From IMG/VR virus record IMGVR_UViG_3300047546_001929, positions 1 to 49,345 of that record: DNA of 49,345 nt. The stretch is one strand, 5' to 3'. This stretch comes from a virus. Made by a program: the position numbers and the translations under genes. Of the stretch, positions 24,192-31,700 are shown in pieces; within the stretch, counting starts at the first letter, position 1; each line of letters begins with the position of its first letter. Below the pieces are notes generated by a model. It was not told where the DNA came from. It did not search any database and was given only the letters and a program-made list of their open reading frames with translations.

Positions 24192-24692
24192 TTAGGGCTC
24201 TGTAAGTTGTTGATTTACAACACTAATTTCTGTGGGTTTTTGGCACAAATTTAGCGGTTTTTGGCGGTATTCGTAGTTGACAGTATGGGGATTTTCCTGT
24301 AGCACTACAGCACCGTTTTTCAAATGGAATCTTCGAGCCATTTCTGTTTTTGGGCTTAGTGTAACAAAACGTTTAATATTGTTGTTGTTTTCTAAAAGAT
24401 AGTCAACAGCATTTAATATTAGTTCTCGTCCTGCCCCTGGCTTATAACTCCAAATTGTATAAAATACTGCAACAGATGGGCTACGGTTTTCTCTAAACAG
24501 CTCTTCCTCGGACGTGGGTATTTCTCGTTGATAACTCACACAGGTTATGGCAGCTACTTCACCGTCATCACAAAGTATAAAAATGTCTTTGTTATTACCA
24601 ACCCGTTCAATGACAGGTATGTTTGGACGCACAGGATCGTCGTTGATAAATTTTAAATAATTGTCTGTAATGTCTTGTATGAGATGAAGCAT
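24192..24692 (-). CDS. GNAT-family acetyltransferase
   Basis: 166 residues. IFILCDDGEVAAITCVS, AVFYTIWSYKPGAGRELILN (acetyl-CoA loop form of Q/RxxGxG/A) and ARRFHLKNGAVVLQ near the C-terminus fit a GNAT N-acetyltransferase. Substrate unknown; a 30-residue polar tail follows. ATG 24692 preferred to the GTG three codons upstream. The ribosome-binding site is weak. It ends just before the 24158-24185 promoter. Confidence 0.65.
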   Translation of the reverse strand: MLHLIQDITDNYLKFINDDPVRPNIPVIERVGNNKDIFILCDDGEVAAITCVSYQREIPTSEEELFRENRSPSVAVFYTIWSYKPGAGRELILNAVDYLLENNNNIKRFVTLSPKTEMARRFHLKNGAVVLQENPHTVNYEYRQKPLNLCQKPTEISVVNQQLTEP

Positions 24693-24761
24693 GATACGCA
24701 CCAGTAAATTTTTTTGCCCCGATACTTATCATATATTTAACTACTATGTTATTTTTTTTGA

Positions 24762-25415
24762 CTAAATGTAATCTTTTAAAGGTATAACTACATTTCTGAT
24801 TTTATTGCCGCGAGCCTCAGCATCTTCTCGTTCTTCCCTTAGGACTTCTTCCCAACTTGACAAGTTGAATCCCATACTAAGACGAAGTTCCTTCTTAGGA
24901 TTTTTCTGTGCCCAGTGCCAAACTTTAGCTGGCATAAAAACATAATGCCCATCATAATTTGTTAGCGGCACTATCTTTCTTTTTAAAGGCTCAACTCCAT
25001 CAACATAATAGGTTTCTGTCCCGGTATCTTTAATAACAAAGTACCCGTGCCATTCTCCATAATGTATGTGCGGGTTTATACTTTGCTTGTTAGGCCAAAT
25101 ATTGATCCAACTCTTAAAGTAATAATCTCTGCAATTGTCTCCAACCATTTCTAGAGATTCTATAATGTACGGGAATAAGAAACGAAGTTTGGGAAATATG
25201 TCCATGCATACATAATCATGATATGTATTCCAGTCCGTGGAGATGTAATTAAAATCTTCATCTTTTTCTACGTTCATGCAACCAGGATAAATTTCAGCGC
25301 GGCGAGCAATGATCTCGCTGGCTATTTCATTCAAGTTGCTGGGCAATATTGTACCTTCAACTTTAGGATATGAAAATAATGATCCTAAAGTTAGTTCTTT
25401 AGCAAGAATTTGCAT
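24762..25415 (-). CDS. 2OG-Fe(II) oxygenase-like protein
   Basis: 217 residues. SWINIWPNKQSINPHIHYGE places an HxH/HxxxE-type iron site in the expected strand, YFVIKDTGTETYYV follows, and HYVFMPAKVWHWAQ with RLSMGFNLSS gives the distal His and the 2OG-binding Arg. This is the jelly-roll layout of phage 2OG oxygenases. Substrate unknown. It follows speD by 1 nt in the same operon. Confidence 0.65.
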   Translation of the reverse strand: MQILAKELTLGSLFSYPKVEGTILPSNLNEIASEIIARRAEIYPGCMNVEKDEDFNYISTDWNTYHDYVCMDIFPKLRFLFPYIIESLEMVGDNCRDYYFKSWINIWPNKQSINPHIHYGEWHGYFVIKDTGTETYYVDGVEPLKRKIVPLTNYDGHYVFMPAKVWHWAQKNPKKELRLSMGFNLSSWEEVLREEREDAEARGNKIRNVVIPLKDYI

Positions 25416-25416
25416 T

Positions 25417-25791
25417 TTATTCTAAGGGTATTTCTACAAGGTTATGCTCGCGATCAATATACTTCATTTCAACTTTTAAAGGATCAAATTTGCTAATTGC
25501 ATCCATAACATCGTATGGATCTAGGGTACTACAAGTATATACATCTAGTTGCATCAATGCTGGGTCATCTTCGTCCCAAACATGTAACGCTATGTGGCTA
25601 GTTTCAATAATAGTAACGGCAGTCAATCCTCTGTTACCGGGGACATCTGAATATACAGAGTAAGGTCCCATCAGGATTTTCATATCAATTTTTTCAACTA
25701 GTGTTCGCATCCAATCGTTTATTGCTTCAGAACACTTGGGTGGATTATTCAGTTCAGCACGTATAATTAGGTGCTTGTGAAATAATGCCAT
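25417..25791 (-). CDS. speD: S-adenosylmethionine decarboxylase-like protein (SpeD)
   Basis: 124 residues, size of bacterial SpeD proenzymes. GLTAVTIIETSHIALHVWDE (55-74) carries the S65-H66 cleavage/pyruvoyl site (usually ESHIS-H) and QLDVYTCS (81-88) the catalytic Cys (C87). It would make decarboxylated AdoMet for spermidine synthesis. SpeD-like genes are known in T4-like cyanophages. AGAGG lies before ATG. Whether it self-processes cannot be read from sequence; the residues needed are present. Confidence 0.85.
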   Translation of the reverse strand: MALFHKHLIIRAELNNPPKCSEAINDWMRTLVEKIDMKILMGPYSVYSDVPGNRGLTAVTIIETSHIALHVWDEDDPALMQLDVYTCSTLDPYDVMDAISKFDPLKVEMKYIDREHNLVEIPLE

Positions 25792-25805
25792 TAACTTATC
25801 CTCTT

Positions 25806-25988
25806 CTATTGGTCCAATGTCATTAGAATAATTTCGCCTTTTTCTTTACGCCACTTAACAAAATTGTTTTTAATCATGATGTCAATTGCTACATTAGCAC
25901 CACGTTTGATTCCGTAATTGAACCCAAACATAATTCCTACTAATGTACCAACAACATACCCAATTAACAGTACAATTTCCTGAGACAT
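25806..25988 (-). CDS. Small membrane protein, 60 aa
   Basis: One transmembrane helix (IVLLIGYVVGTLVGIMFGFNYG) followed by a basic tail (KNNFVKWRKEKGE). An AGAGG ribosome-binding site and a late element (AATAAATA) precede it, so it can be made late independently of the early operon. Function unknown. Confidence 0.6.
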   Translation of the reverse strand: MSQEIVLLIGYVVGTLVGIMFGFNYGIKRGANVAIDIMIKNNFVKWRKEKGEIILMTLDQ

Positions 25989-26007
25989 TATTTATTCCTC
26001 TACGTAG

Positions 26008-26015
26008 TATTTATT
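26008..26015 (-). promoter_or_regulatory. Late promoter
   Basis: AATAAATA (26015 to 26008), predicted +1 about 26002, short leader with AGAGG before ATG at 25988. Confidence 0.5.
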
Positions 26016-26764
26016 TAATCCCAAAGGTTTTCGTAGTATTTTCCAAACAAACGGAAGCCATTACTAATACGCTTCTGATATGCTCGCATTCCTTTCATAT
26101 CAACACGAGCTGTGTCATTAGGACCACGCTTTAGCTGATACATTGTAGGTTTACCGGAAAGCTCATCCCACTCAATAGCTTCACTGTACATATCATGTTC
26201 GCCGCTGTGAAACTGTTGAGTCCAATCATCGTCAATCTTGCTTTGGAAGGCAAAGATCATTTCGCCTAGTACCCAGTCCCAACGCTTAAAGTGATTTTCA
26301 TCAGTTGCACCACAGTTCTTTTCCTCTTCTGTAAGAGGCTTTGCAGCCGTAGTACGCAGATGAGCAGGCACATCCTTGTCGTCTACAAATGGTGCACCAT
26401 GCTTGGTCTTTTGCATTTGCTCAAGCATAGGAAGAATAATATATGCAAGAGTATGATCCATACTCCAGGTATCGTACTTGTCAATTAGTATTTCGATACG
26501 GCGCTTCCGCTTACTATCAACCCATAGCAAGAACTTATAAAGCCAAGTTTCTGGTCGATCATCACGCCATTTGCTGACTGGATTTTCTTTAGTAGGCTCT
26601 GGCTCTACACTACCGTGAGCAAGCCATTCACCAAAGTCATGCACCCAATGCGGCTTACTTTCAATACCATATTTGTCTGTAATTGGTTTAGCCCAAAAGC
26701 AAAGTGCTTCGGCTAGCTGGTAAGGACCAAACCAATTTTTATAAGGACCAATGTTTACTTTCAT
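26015..26764 (-). CDS. Conserved-looking phage hypothetical, 249 aa
   Basis: Starts MKVNIGPYKNWFGPYQLAEA and is Trp-, Asp- and His-rich. DFGEWLAH, KYDTWSMDHTLAYIILPML, KRWDWVLGEMIFAF and the C-terminal GMRAYQKRISNGFRLFGKYY look like conserved motifs. I recall a family with this start in many T4-like aquatic phages, of unknown function. It overlaps the upstream gene by 26 nt. Confidence 0.75.
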   Translation of the reverse strand: MKVNIGPYKNWFGPYQLAEALCFWAKPITDKYGIESKPHWVHDFGEWLAHGSVEPEPTKENPVSKWRDDRPETWLYKFLLWVDSKRKRRIEILIDKYDTWSMDHTLAYIILPMLEQMQKTKHGAPFVDDKDVPAHLRTTAAKPLTEEEKNCGATDENHFKRWDWVLGEMIFAFQSKIDDDWTQQFHSGEHDMYSEAIEWDELSGKPTMYQLKRGPNDTARVDMKGMRAYQKRISNGFRLFGKYYENLWD

Positions 26765-26957
26765 TTTCTTTTATCCAATCGTTGTATTCTATATCAGTCA
26801 TGTAATACCGCAACACTTTTTCAACTGCGGCTAAAAAATCCCAGTCAGGATCAATGTAATCATTACTGTTATCAATTTTATTTAGTTTACTATTTTCCCT
26901 ATAAACATGTTTAAGGTCGCTGATTACAATAGCATCTACCCAGTCATTATCATGCAT
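26739..26957 (-). CDS. Small acidic hypothetical protein, 72 aa
   Basis: Start ATG at 26957 (MHDNDWVDAIVISDL) with AAGGG upstream. Very Asp-rich (NDYIDPDWDFLAAVEKVL) and helical at the end. Possible DNA mimic by charge, but that is a guess. It overlaps both neighbours by a few codons. Confidence 0.55.
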   Translation of the reverse strand: MHDNDWVDAIVISDLKHVYRENSKLNKIDNSNDYIDPDWDFLAAVEKVLRYYMTDIEYNDWIKENESKHWSL

Positions 26958-27411
26958 TGTTTGCACCCTTGGTTAACGCACAAGTAACCAAAAACGCTTC
27001 GTATGCATCGCGCACACTAGGGTTCTGCATTAGCTTGTCAGCTTCTTCCTGCATAGCCTTCACGCCTGCTTCGGCCAAGTCTCGCGATGCAGGGATAGTT
27101 AAACTAAAAAACTCATCACCAAACGCATGTTTCATTTCTTCCCAAGCCTTACGTTGGCGCGGTGTAATAGGACGCTCTTTGGGTTTGGCTTCGCTGGCCT
27201 GATGCATCGCCCGGGTGATAGCATCTTCTGCTACACGAGCAGCCGCAATCATCGGAGCATAAGCGGGATCAATATTAAACCTGCGGCTACTGCCTCCGGG
27301 ATATACTGAAACCAAGTGATTACCTTTTGGAAAGCTATCCAAGTAATCACTGTCGTACTCAGAGACAGGTACGTAACGTCGTCCACGTTTTTCATAGTAT
27401 ATCTTTTTCAT
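26950..27411 (-). CDS. Conserved-looking phage hypothetical, 153 aa
   Basis: Start ATG 27411 (MKKIYYEKRGRRYVPVSEYD). A short beta-rich N-terminus with LVSVYPGGSSRRFNI, then a long Ala/Glu/Lys helical half (residues 50-153). I recall similar ORFs in T4-like phages. Role unknown. Part of the continuous leftward operon. Confidence 0.62.
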   Translation of the reverse strand: MKKIYYEKRGRRYVPVSEYDSDYLDSFPKGNHLVSVYPGGSSRRFNIDPAYAPMIAAARVAEDAITRAMHQASEAKPKERPITPRQRKAWEEMKHAFGDEFFSLTIPASRDLAEAGVKAMQEEADKLMQNPSVRDAYEAFLVTCALTKGANNA

Positions 27412-27419
27412 AAACAAGT

Positions 27420-27593
27420 CTAGTCTTTACGGTTAAACATTGAACTCAAATTTGAATCGTTACCCATATCTAGATCTAAATCATTTAACGCATTGATCTC
27501 TTTGCGAACTCGATTAGCGTAATAAACAGCAAGACCAACTATACCAACAGTTGCATAAATGCCTGCTACCTTTAACCATTTATTTTTCTTCAT
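27420..27593 (-). CDS. Small membrane protein, 57 aa
   Basis: A short frame with ATG 27593 and TAG at 27420. The N-terminus is basic (MKKNKWLK) with one helix (VAGIYATVGIVGLAVYYA, 9-26) and then a hydrophilic tail. Its start overlaps the upstream stop by 14 nt, as its neighbours do. Function unknown. Confidence 0.6.
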   Translation of the reverse strand: MKKNKWLKVAGIYATVGIVGLAVYYANRVRKEINALNDLDLDMGNDSNLSSMFNRKD

Positions 27594-27903
27594 TTTTCTT
27601 TTCCTTTACTACTATGGCATTGTGCAAATCAATATAGTTACACGCCATGCCTAATCCATATGCTTCAGGACCCCAACCAAACACATCGTAAAGAACACCG
27701 CGATAGCTACGTCGTTCAATCATTTCGCCACGATATAATCTACTGCATACACTAAAGAAAGCACGTTGTTGATCTTCAACGCTAAGGTTGTTCCACCATG
27801 TATCAGTGTCGCGTCGATATTCGTCCTCGGCCCTTTGTAATTCTTGCCCAATTTCAAATAGCTTGTCTAAGGCTAGTCTACGCTTTTCCTTGTCATCGTC
27901 CAT
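27580..27903 (-). CDS. Hypothetical protein, 107 aa
   Basis: An acidic/basic helical N-terminal half (MDDDKEKRRLALDKLFEIGQ; EDEYRRDTDTWWNNL), a middle FFSVCSRLYRGEM and a Gly/Trp-rich end (VFGWGPEAYGLGMACNYIDL). Not recognised beyond resembling other T4-like ORFs. It starts 1 nt after the upstream stop. Confidence 0.6.
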   Translation of the reverse strand: MDDDKEKRRLALDKLFEIGQELQRAEDEYRRDTDTWWNNLSVEDQQRAFFSVCSRLYRGEMIERRSYRGVLYDVFGWGPEAYGLGMACNYIDLHNAIVVKEKKNEEK

Positions 27904-27904
27904 A

Positions 27905-28144
27905 TTACATACCCTGTAGTTTTAAATTTAGCACAAAATTTTCTACCAGCATCTTAGTCAATGATGCAAGTGCTACAGTAAGACGCTGATCATGCGGAGT
28001 GTCTTTGAACATTTCTAAAACATTATTAGCCATCAAATAATAAGCCTGATCTTCACTTATACTTAACATTCCCCAATCAATAGGATCACCCAACTCAACT
28101 TCTTTGGCTAGTGATGCTAATTCTTGTACCTCTAGATTACTCAT
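27905..28144 (-). CDS. Small hypothetical protein, 79 aa
   Basis: Starts MSNLEVQELASLAKEVELGD; DPIDWGMLSISEDQAYYLMA and a helical end (LASLTKMLVENFVLN). Soluble. It overlaps the radical SAM gene by 8 nt. I recall similar small ORFs in T4-like phages; function unknown. Confidence 0.6.
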   Translation of the reverse strand: MSNLEVQELASLAKEVELGDPIDWGMLSISEDQAYYLMANNVLEMFKDTPHDQRLTVALASLTKMLVENFVLNLKLQGM

Positions 28145-29600
28145 GATATTCCTTAAAAAATTTTAATTTATTTGCAATGTATTCTTTCTTCAATCTACTT
28201 GACTTACTATATGCTCTTTTTCTGATTTTGTCAATGCTCAAATAAAAGTCTGTGCCTTTGGTTACTAAGTTAAGTGACCTTAATCCAGCGTACTCCATGT
28301 GATTAAGATCGCTTATTTGCGTTGAAATTTCTTTTGAAATGGTGTTAGCTAAATTAGTAGCCAATTCCAAATTACTCCAATCACTAGCCCACTTTACTTC
28401 TCTAACAAGGCTCGACGATCTAAAAGGTTGCGTTTCTGTAAAAATTTTATAACCAAACTTTCCAGGGTTCTCGTCAAGTTGGCTAAGAAAACCTTCGTCA
28501 AAAATTGAAGTTGCGTTTGTGATAGATAAAGGATAAAGTTGAATACTATCCAATAACTGCTCTTCAATAACTCGTTTGACAGCATGACGTATGCTTAATT
28601 CTGAATCTCCGTTCAAGCCAACTATTAAACCCCCCACAAGGAATGTGTCCGGTGATATGTCCCTTAATGTTTTTAACGCCGCATATACATTAAAGAAATC
28701 ACTCTTCTTACGTATCATCCTACTTGCTTGTTCATTAAAACTTTCAATTCCAAAAAACAAACTATCAAATTGAATACGTTTATATAATTCAATTTGACTT
28801 GGTCTCGCCGCAAAGATATCAAGTCTTGCAAAACCAGTTATTCTAGGTTTGAATGGTAGTCCTTCAATGGCATCAGCAAGTATTTCTAATTTTACGTCGC
28901 TTTCGTTTGGGGTATCGTCGGCAATGAAAAAGTTTTCAATTCCAAAACTCTCGTGAGCTGCAAGAAAAAATTTACGCAAACTTGCGCTATCAGACAGCTT
29001 AGATATTTTTGCGCCTCGTAGTTCGTAGTTACAAAATGTACAATTAAACTTACAACCTACACCAATCTCAAATCCTAAGATATCATCTTTAGTAAAGAAA
29101 TCATCAAGCCTAATATCTGGAACAACTGGTGTGTCTACGTATTGATTAAAATTTAAGTTCTTTAATACTAAGGGATTTTGATTAACTATATACTTAGATA
29201 AGTCTTTCTTGTGCAACCAATCGTCAAAAATCTGCATGCTACGGCCGAGAAAAAACACATCAACGTTTTTAATGTTGGGATCAAAGACTCGTGCGCCCCC
29301 ATGCAGTACTACTAGGTTGGGCCATTTTTCTTTAGCCCAACCTAGTAGTTTTTCTAAGTGATGTACGTCATTGGGGGAGAAAGGTGTGCTAATAGCTATA
29401 ACGGGGTCAGCCTCAAGCCCAAACCATTTAGTTATTGCTTCGGTAAGCTCTTCCTCATTCCAATGTGTGAACCAATCTATAACTGTAGATTTGTAACCAG
29501 CGGCTTCAATTCTACGCACTAGCTCGTACGCACCTAAACCACGAAAGTGTAAATAAGGCCAAGTACCGTTGCTGTTTTCTGACAGCACCAAGAACTTCAT
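28137..29600 (-). CDS. B12-binding-type radical SAM protein
   Basis: 487 residues. The N-terminal region (1-140) has a Rossmann layout like a degraded B12-binding domain (LVLSENSNGTWPYLHF; LVVLHGGARVFDP; DVFFLGR). The radical SAM core follows with GVGCKFNCTFCNYE (C183, C187 and C190 binding the [4Fe-4S] cluster), FFIADDTPNE and LFFGIESFNEQASRMIRKK. The cobalamin His of DxHxxG is not obvious, so B12 binding is uncertain. Substrate unknown. It needs Fe-S cluster supply, to which the IscU here could relate. Confidence 0.82.
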   Translation of the reverse strand: MKFLVLSENSNGTWPYLHFRGLGAYELVRRIEAAGYKSTVIDWFTHWNEEELTEAITKWFGLEADPVIAISTPFSPNDVHHLEKLLGWAKEKWPNLVVLHGGARVFDPNIKNVDVFFLGRSMQIFDDWLHKKDLSKYIVNQNPLVLKNLNFNQYVDTPVVPDIRLDDFFTKDDILGFEIGVGCKFNCTFCNYELRGAKISKLSDSASLRKFFLAAHESFGIENFFIADDTPNESDVKLEILADAIEGLPFKPRITGFARLDIFAARPSQIELYKRIQFDSLFFGIESFNEQASRMIRKKSDFFNVYAALKTLRDISPDTFLVGGLIVGLNGDSELSIRHAVKRVIEEQLLDSIQLYPLSITNATSIFDEGFLSQLDENPGKFGYKIFTETQPFRSSSLVREVKWASDWSNLELATNLANTISKEISTQISDLNHMEYAGLRSLNLVTKGTDFYLSIDKIRKRAYSKSSRLKKEYIANKLKFFKEYHE

Positions 29601-29601
29601 G

Positions 29602-29835
29602 TTAACGTGCTTGTGCCTTTTTACTTGCGTCTAGTTCTAAAAAATGATCTACAATCTTACGATTAATCATAGTTGGAATATCTAAGTAAGGATACTCAAG
29701 TAGATACGCACAACCATTGCGCCAACCGCCCGTAGAAAGGAAGTTTCTATAGTCAGCAACATGCTCCTTGCTAGCAGGGTTAAAAACAATTTTAGTTTTA
29801 GTAAACAACTCAGAAGTTTTAATTTGCGTTTTCAT
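29602..29835 (-). CDS. Small hypothetical protein, 77 aa
   Basis: Start ATG 29835, sharing one base with the preceding stop (TAATG). It starts MKTQIKTSELFTKTKIVFN and contains VADYRNFLSTGGWRNGCAYL and YLDIPTMINRKIVDHFL. I recall this pattern in T4-like phages. Function unknown. Confidence 0.6.
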   Translation of the reverse strand: MKTQIKTSELFTKTKIVFNPASKEHVADYRNFLSTGGWRNGCAYLLEYPYLDIPTMINRKIVDHFLELDASKKAQAR

Positions 29836-30155
29836 TATGCGATTACCCATTCATCTTCATTATCCAATACTACGCTCTCGGAACCGTCATACTCATGTAT
29901 ACGGAACCGAGTACCAATAGGTACCCAACGAATTTCTAGATCGTCTGCACCACCATCATAAAAGTATCTGTCGCCATACTTTACTTCTAGGTCAGGCAGG
30001 GAGTCAACCTTACCATTTTCAACCCATGCAACAACTTCTGGGTCAAATAGATAGTGCTCTCTGAATTCAGACCCCGCCCAGGTGCTCCAGCCTGCGCCAA
30101 AACCCGGGCTGTACAGTACAGCAACCATACCGTCTCGAACTACACGATCAACCAT
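29835..30155 (-). CDS. Hypothetical phage protein, 106 aa
   Basis: ATG 30155 (MVDRVVRDGMVAVLYSPGFG) is chosen by GAGG upstream. An in-frame extension to 30371 overlaps another gene, is Arg/Leu-rich and unlikely to be real. GAGWSTW, HYLFDPEVVAWVENG, YFYDGGADDLEIRWVPIGTR and RIHEYDGSESV look like a compact beta fold I recall from T4-like phages. Function unknown. Confidence 0.68.
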   Translation of the reverse strand: MVDRVVRDGMVAVLYSPGFGAGWSTWAGSEFREHYLFDPEVVAWVENGKVDSLPDLEVKYGDRYFYDGGADDLEIRWVPIGTRFRIHEYDGSESVVLDNEDEWVIA

Positions 30156-30181
30156 AACACTTACCTCTACTAGATATAAGT

Positions 30182-30205
30182 AAGGGGCGTTTCCGCCCCC
30201 TACTG
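30182..30205 (-). terminator. Hairpin, possible attenuator
   Basis: Stem GGGGCG/CGCCCC with GAAA loop just after the 30232-30546 gene. No strong T run, so partial termination at most. Confidence 0.4.
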
Positions 30206-30231
30206 TTGAAGTAACGTTGGACGCTAGCCTA

Positions 30232-30546
30232 TTACTGAGAAACCGTCTCAGCCACAGGCGCAGTGACAGTAGCCTGATATGCCGGGAAGGCACGAATCGG
30301 AGACTTCTTATCCCAACGCTTACCCTGGCGAACTTCAACATTAACGCCGCGATCCTTCTGGGCATTAACATAAGTTGCCATGTCTACATCTTCCTCAAGA
30401 TAAGAGCTCTTGCCCTTAGTAAAGGAGAATGCAGTAATCTTATCTGCAATACCGAGCTCAACCAGCTCGCGGGTCTTCACTGCGAGCCAGCCGTGACCAG
30501 CATCCGAGTGAAAAAACTTAACAACATTTGCCTTAGACTTTGCCAT
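30232..30546 (-). CDS. Conserved-looking phage hypothetical, 104 aa
   Basis: Starts MAKSKANVVKFFHSDAGHGW, then LAVKTRELVELGIADKITAF, SYLEEDVDMATYV and RWDKKSPIRAFPAYQ. I recall near-identical proteins in T4-like cyanophages and other phages; function unknown. Good AAAGGA, own early promoter, followed by a hairpin. Confidence 0.75.
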   Translation of the reverse strand: MAKSKANVVKFFHSDAGHGWLAVKTRELVELGIADKITAFSFTKGKSSYLEEDVDMATYVNAQKDRGVNVEVRQGKRWDKKSPIRAFPAYQATVTAPVAETVSQ

Positions 30547-30612
30547 AATGATAATTTCCTTTGTTAAAAATTTACAATTGTTCCAACGTTACTTCAACTT
30601 CTCAACATACAT

Positions 30613-30640
30613 AGTATAGCACTATGTTCCTTTTTGTCAA
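30613..30640 (-). promoter_or_regulatory. Early promoter
   Basis: TTGACA (30640-30635), 16 bp, TATACT (30618-30613) with TG extended -10. Expresses 30232-30546 and the genes to its left. Confidence 0.78.
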
Positions 30641-30645
30641 CCGGT

Positions 30646-31095
30646 TTATGAGCCAGTTGTCAAAATCAATTTGTCCCCGTCAAGACGGAAACCTTCAATG
30701 AACACATGGTGTTCATCACCAGAATTACGAATGCAATTATCGGCAGCACGATAAAGGTCGCGCCATGTATTACCATAAACCGCACAATGCTGAGTTTCAG
30801 CACCCCAAGCCGTGTAAGTCACAAACAGACCTGACCTATATGGATGGGGCTGGTCCAAGTCAGCTACTTCGTAGATGCTCCAAATAGTTTTGGCGCCAAT
30901 TTCTTCTTTGACTTGGCTGTAATACGCATATTTGCGATCAAAGTCGTTGCGCTCTTGCTCATAAGCACCACTGAGTGCTTCGCGAATTGTTTCAACCGTT
31001 GAGTTAACGTCTACTCCATCGCGATACTGCAATGCCCACAGCGCATTATGAATTGTCTTAAACTCGTCGGCTTTCAATGTTACATCGCAGTTCAT
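30646..31095 (-). CDS. Hypothetical early protein, 149 aa
   Basis: Starts MNCDVTLKADEFKTIHNALW, a helical N-terminal half with RNDFDRKYAYYSQVKEEIGA, then a beta-rich half (IWSIYEVADLDQP, FVTYTAWGAETQHCAVYGN, VFIEGFRLDGDKLIL). Not recognised. Own early promoter and AAGGA. It is followed at once by the next early promoter. Confidence 0.62.
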   Translation of the reverse strand: MNCDVTLKADEFKTIHNALWALQYRDGVDVNSTVETIREALSGAYEQERNDFDRKYAYYSQVKEEIGAKTIWSIYEVADLDQPHPYRSGLFVTYTAWGAETQHCAVYGNTWRDLYRAADNCIRNSGDEHHVFIEGFRLDGDKLILTTGS

Positions 31096-31124
31096 ATCAG
31101 TCCTTTATCAAACACTATATGTAT

Positions 31125-31152
31125 ATTATACCGGAATTTTACTAAAGGTCAA
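31125..31152 (-). promoter_or_regulatory. Early promoter
   Basis: TTGACC (31152-31147), 16 bp, TATAAT (31130-31125). Confidence 0.75.
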
Positions 31153-31172
31153 CCACTTTTAAGTTGTTGTTT

Positions 31173-31403
31173 TTACACAACAATTTTAGCTACCCCGTAG
31201 AGCAAAAACCCTAAACATACAGCATTCACCAAAAAAAGTGCGGATTCGCGCATCTTGTAAGCGGCTACTAGCCACAGAAACGTTCCGGCCGCACCAGCAA
31301 CAAGATCCAAATTATGTTCCTCAAATGCTCTGCTAGCTGTCGCTACAATAATTAGCGCAGTAGCGGCCCATTTAATGCTTTTTAACTTGGTATCTTCTTT
31401 CAT
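31173..31403 (-). CDS. Small integral membrane protein, 76 aa
   Basis: Basic start (MKEDTKLKSIKW), helices at about 13-25 (ATALIIVATASRAF), 33-47 (LVAGAAGTFLWLVAA) and 54-75 (ALFLVNAVCLGFLLYGVAKIVV). Three short spans. Own early promoter with a short leader. Function unknown. Confidence 0.62.
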   Translation of the reverse strand: MKEDTKLKSIKWAATALIIVATASRAFEEHNLDLVAGAAGTFLWLVAAYKMRESALFLVNAVCLGFLLYGVAKIVV

Positions 31404-31416
31404 ATCTTACATTATT

Positions 31417-31444
31417 AGTATAGCAAAAAACGAAGAAATGTCAA
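31417..31444 (-). promoter_or_regulatory. Early promoter
   Basis: TTGACA (31444-31439), 16 bp, TATACT (31422-31417) with TG extended -10. Confidence 0.75.
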
Positions 31445-31450
31445 CCAATA

Positions 31451-31482
31451 AAAAACCCTTGCAAATCAATGACTTACAAGGG
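31451..31482 (-). terminator. Terminator
   Basis: Stem CCCTTG/CAAGGG followed on the minus strand by TTTTTT. Ends the transcript of 31509-31700. Confidence 0.6.
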
Positions 31483-31508
31483 TCGCTAAACTATTGATTT
31501 TACTAGGT

Positions 31509-31700
31509 TTATTTTTGTGGTTTTTTTACAACTTGTTGTAATTTTACAACATGGGCTACCAACATAAACAACGCTACCATAATCTGTACTACTATGAACC
31601 AACCAAATCCAATATGGTAACCGTCAATTACCCAAACGGCCAAAGCCACAGATAAACTTACCAAACAACTTTTAGCTAAGATAGCTAATATTTCATCCAT
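31509..31700 (-). CDS. Small membrane protein, 63 aa
   Basis: ATG 31700 (MDEILAILAKSCLVSLSVAL), overlapping the previous stop by 8 nt. Two hydrophobic spans (about 8-22 and 29-50) with a basic tail (LQQVVKKPQK). A terminator follows. Function unknown. Confidence 0.6.
   Translation of the reverse strand: MDEILAILAKSCLVSLSVALAVWVIDGYHIGFGWFIVVQIMVALFMLVAHVVKLQQVVKKPQK

Noticed and set aside
25989-25997. Second AATAAATA directly abutting ATG at 25988
   Set aside because: Zero spacing would put +1 inside the gene; the copy at 26015-26008 with AGAGG leader is the better promoter.
30156-30371. N-terminal extension of the 29835-30155 gene
   Set aside because: Arg/Leu-rich, overlaps the 30232-30546 gene, while ATG 30155 has a ribosome-binding site.
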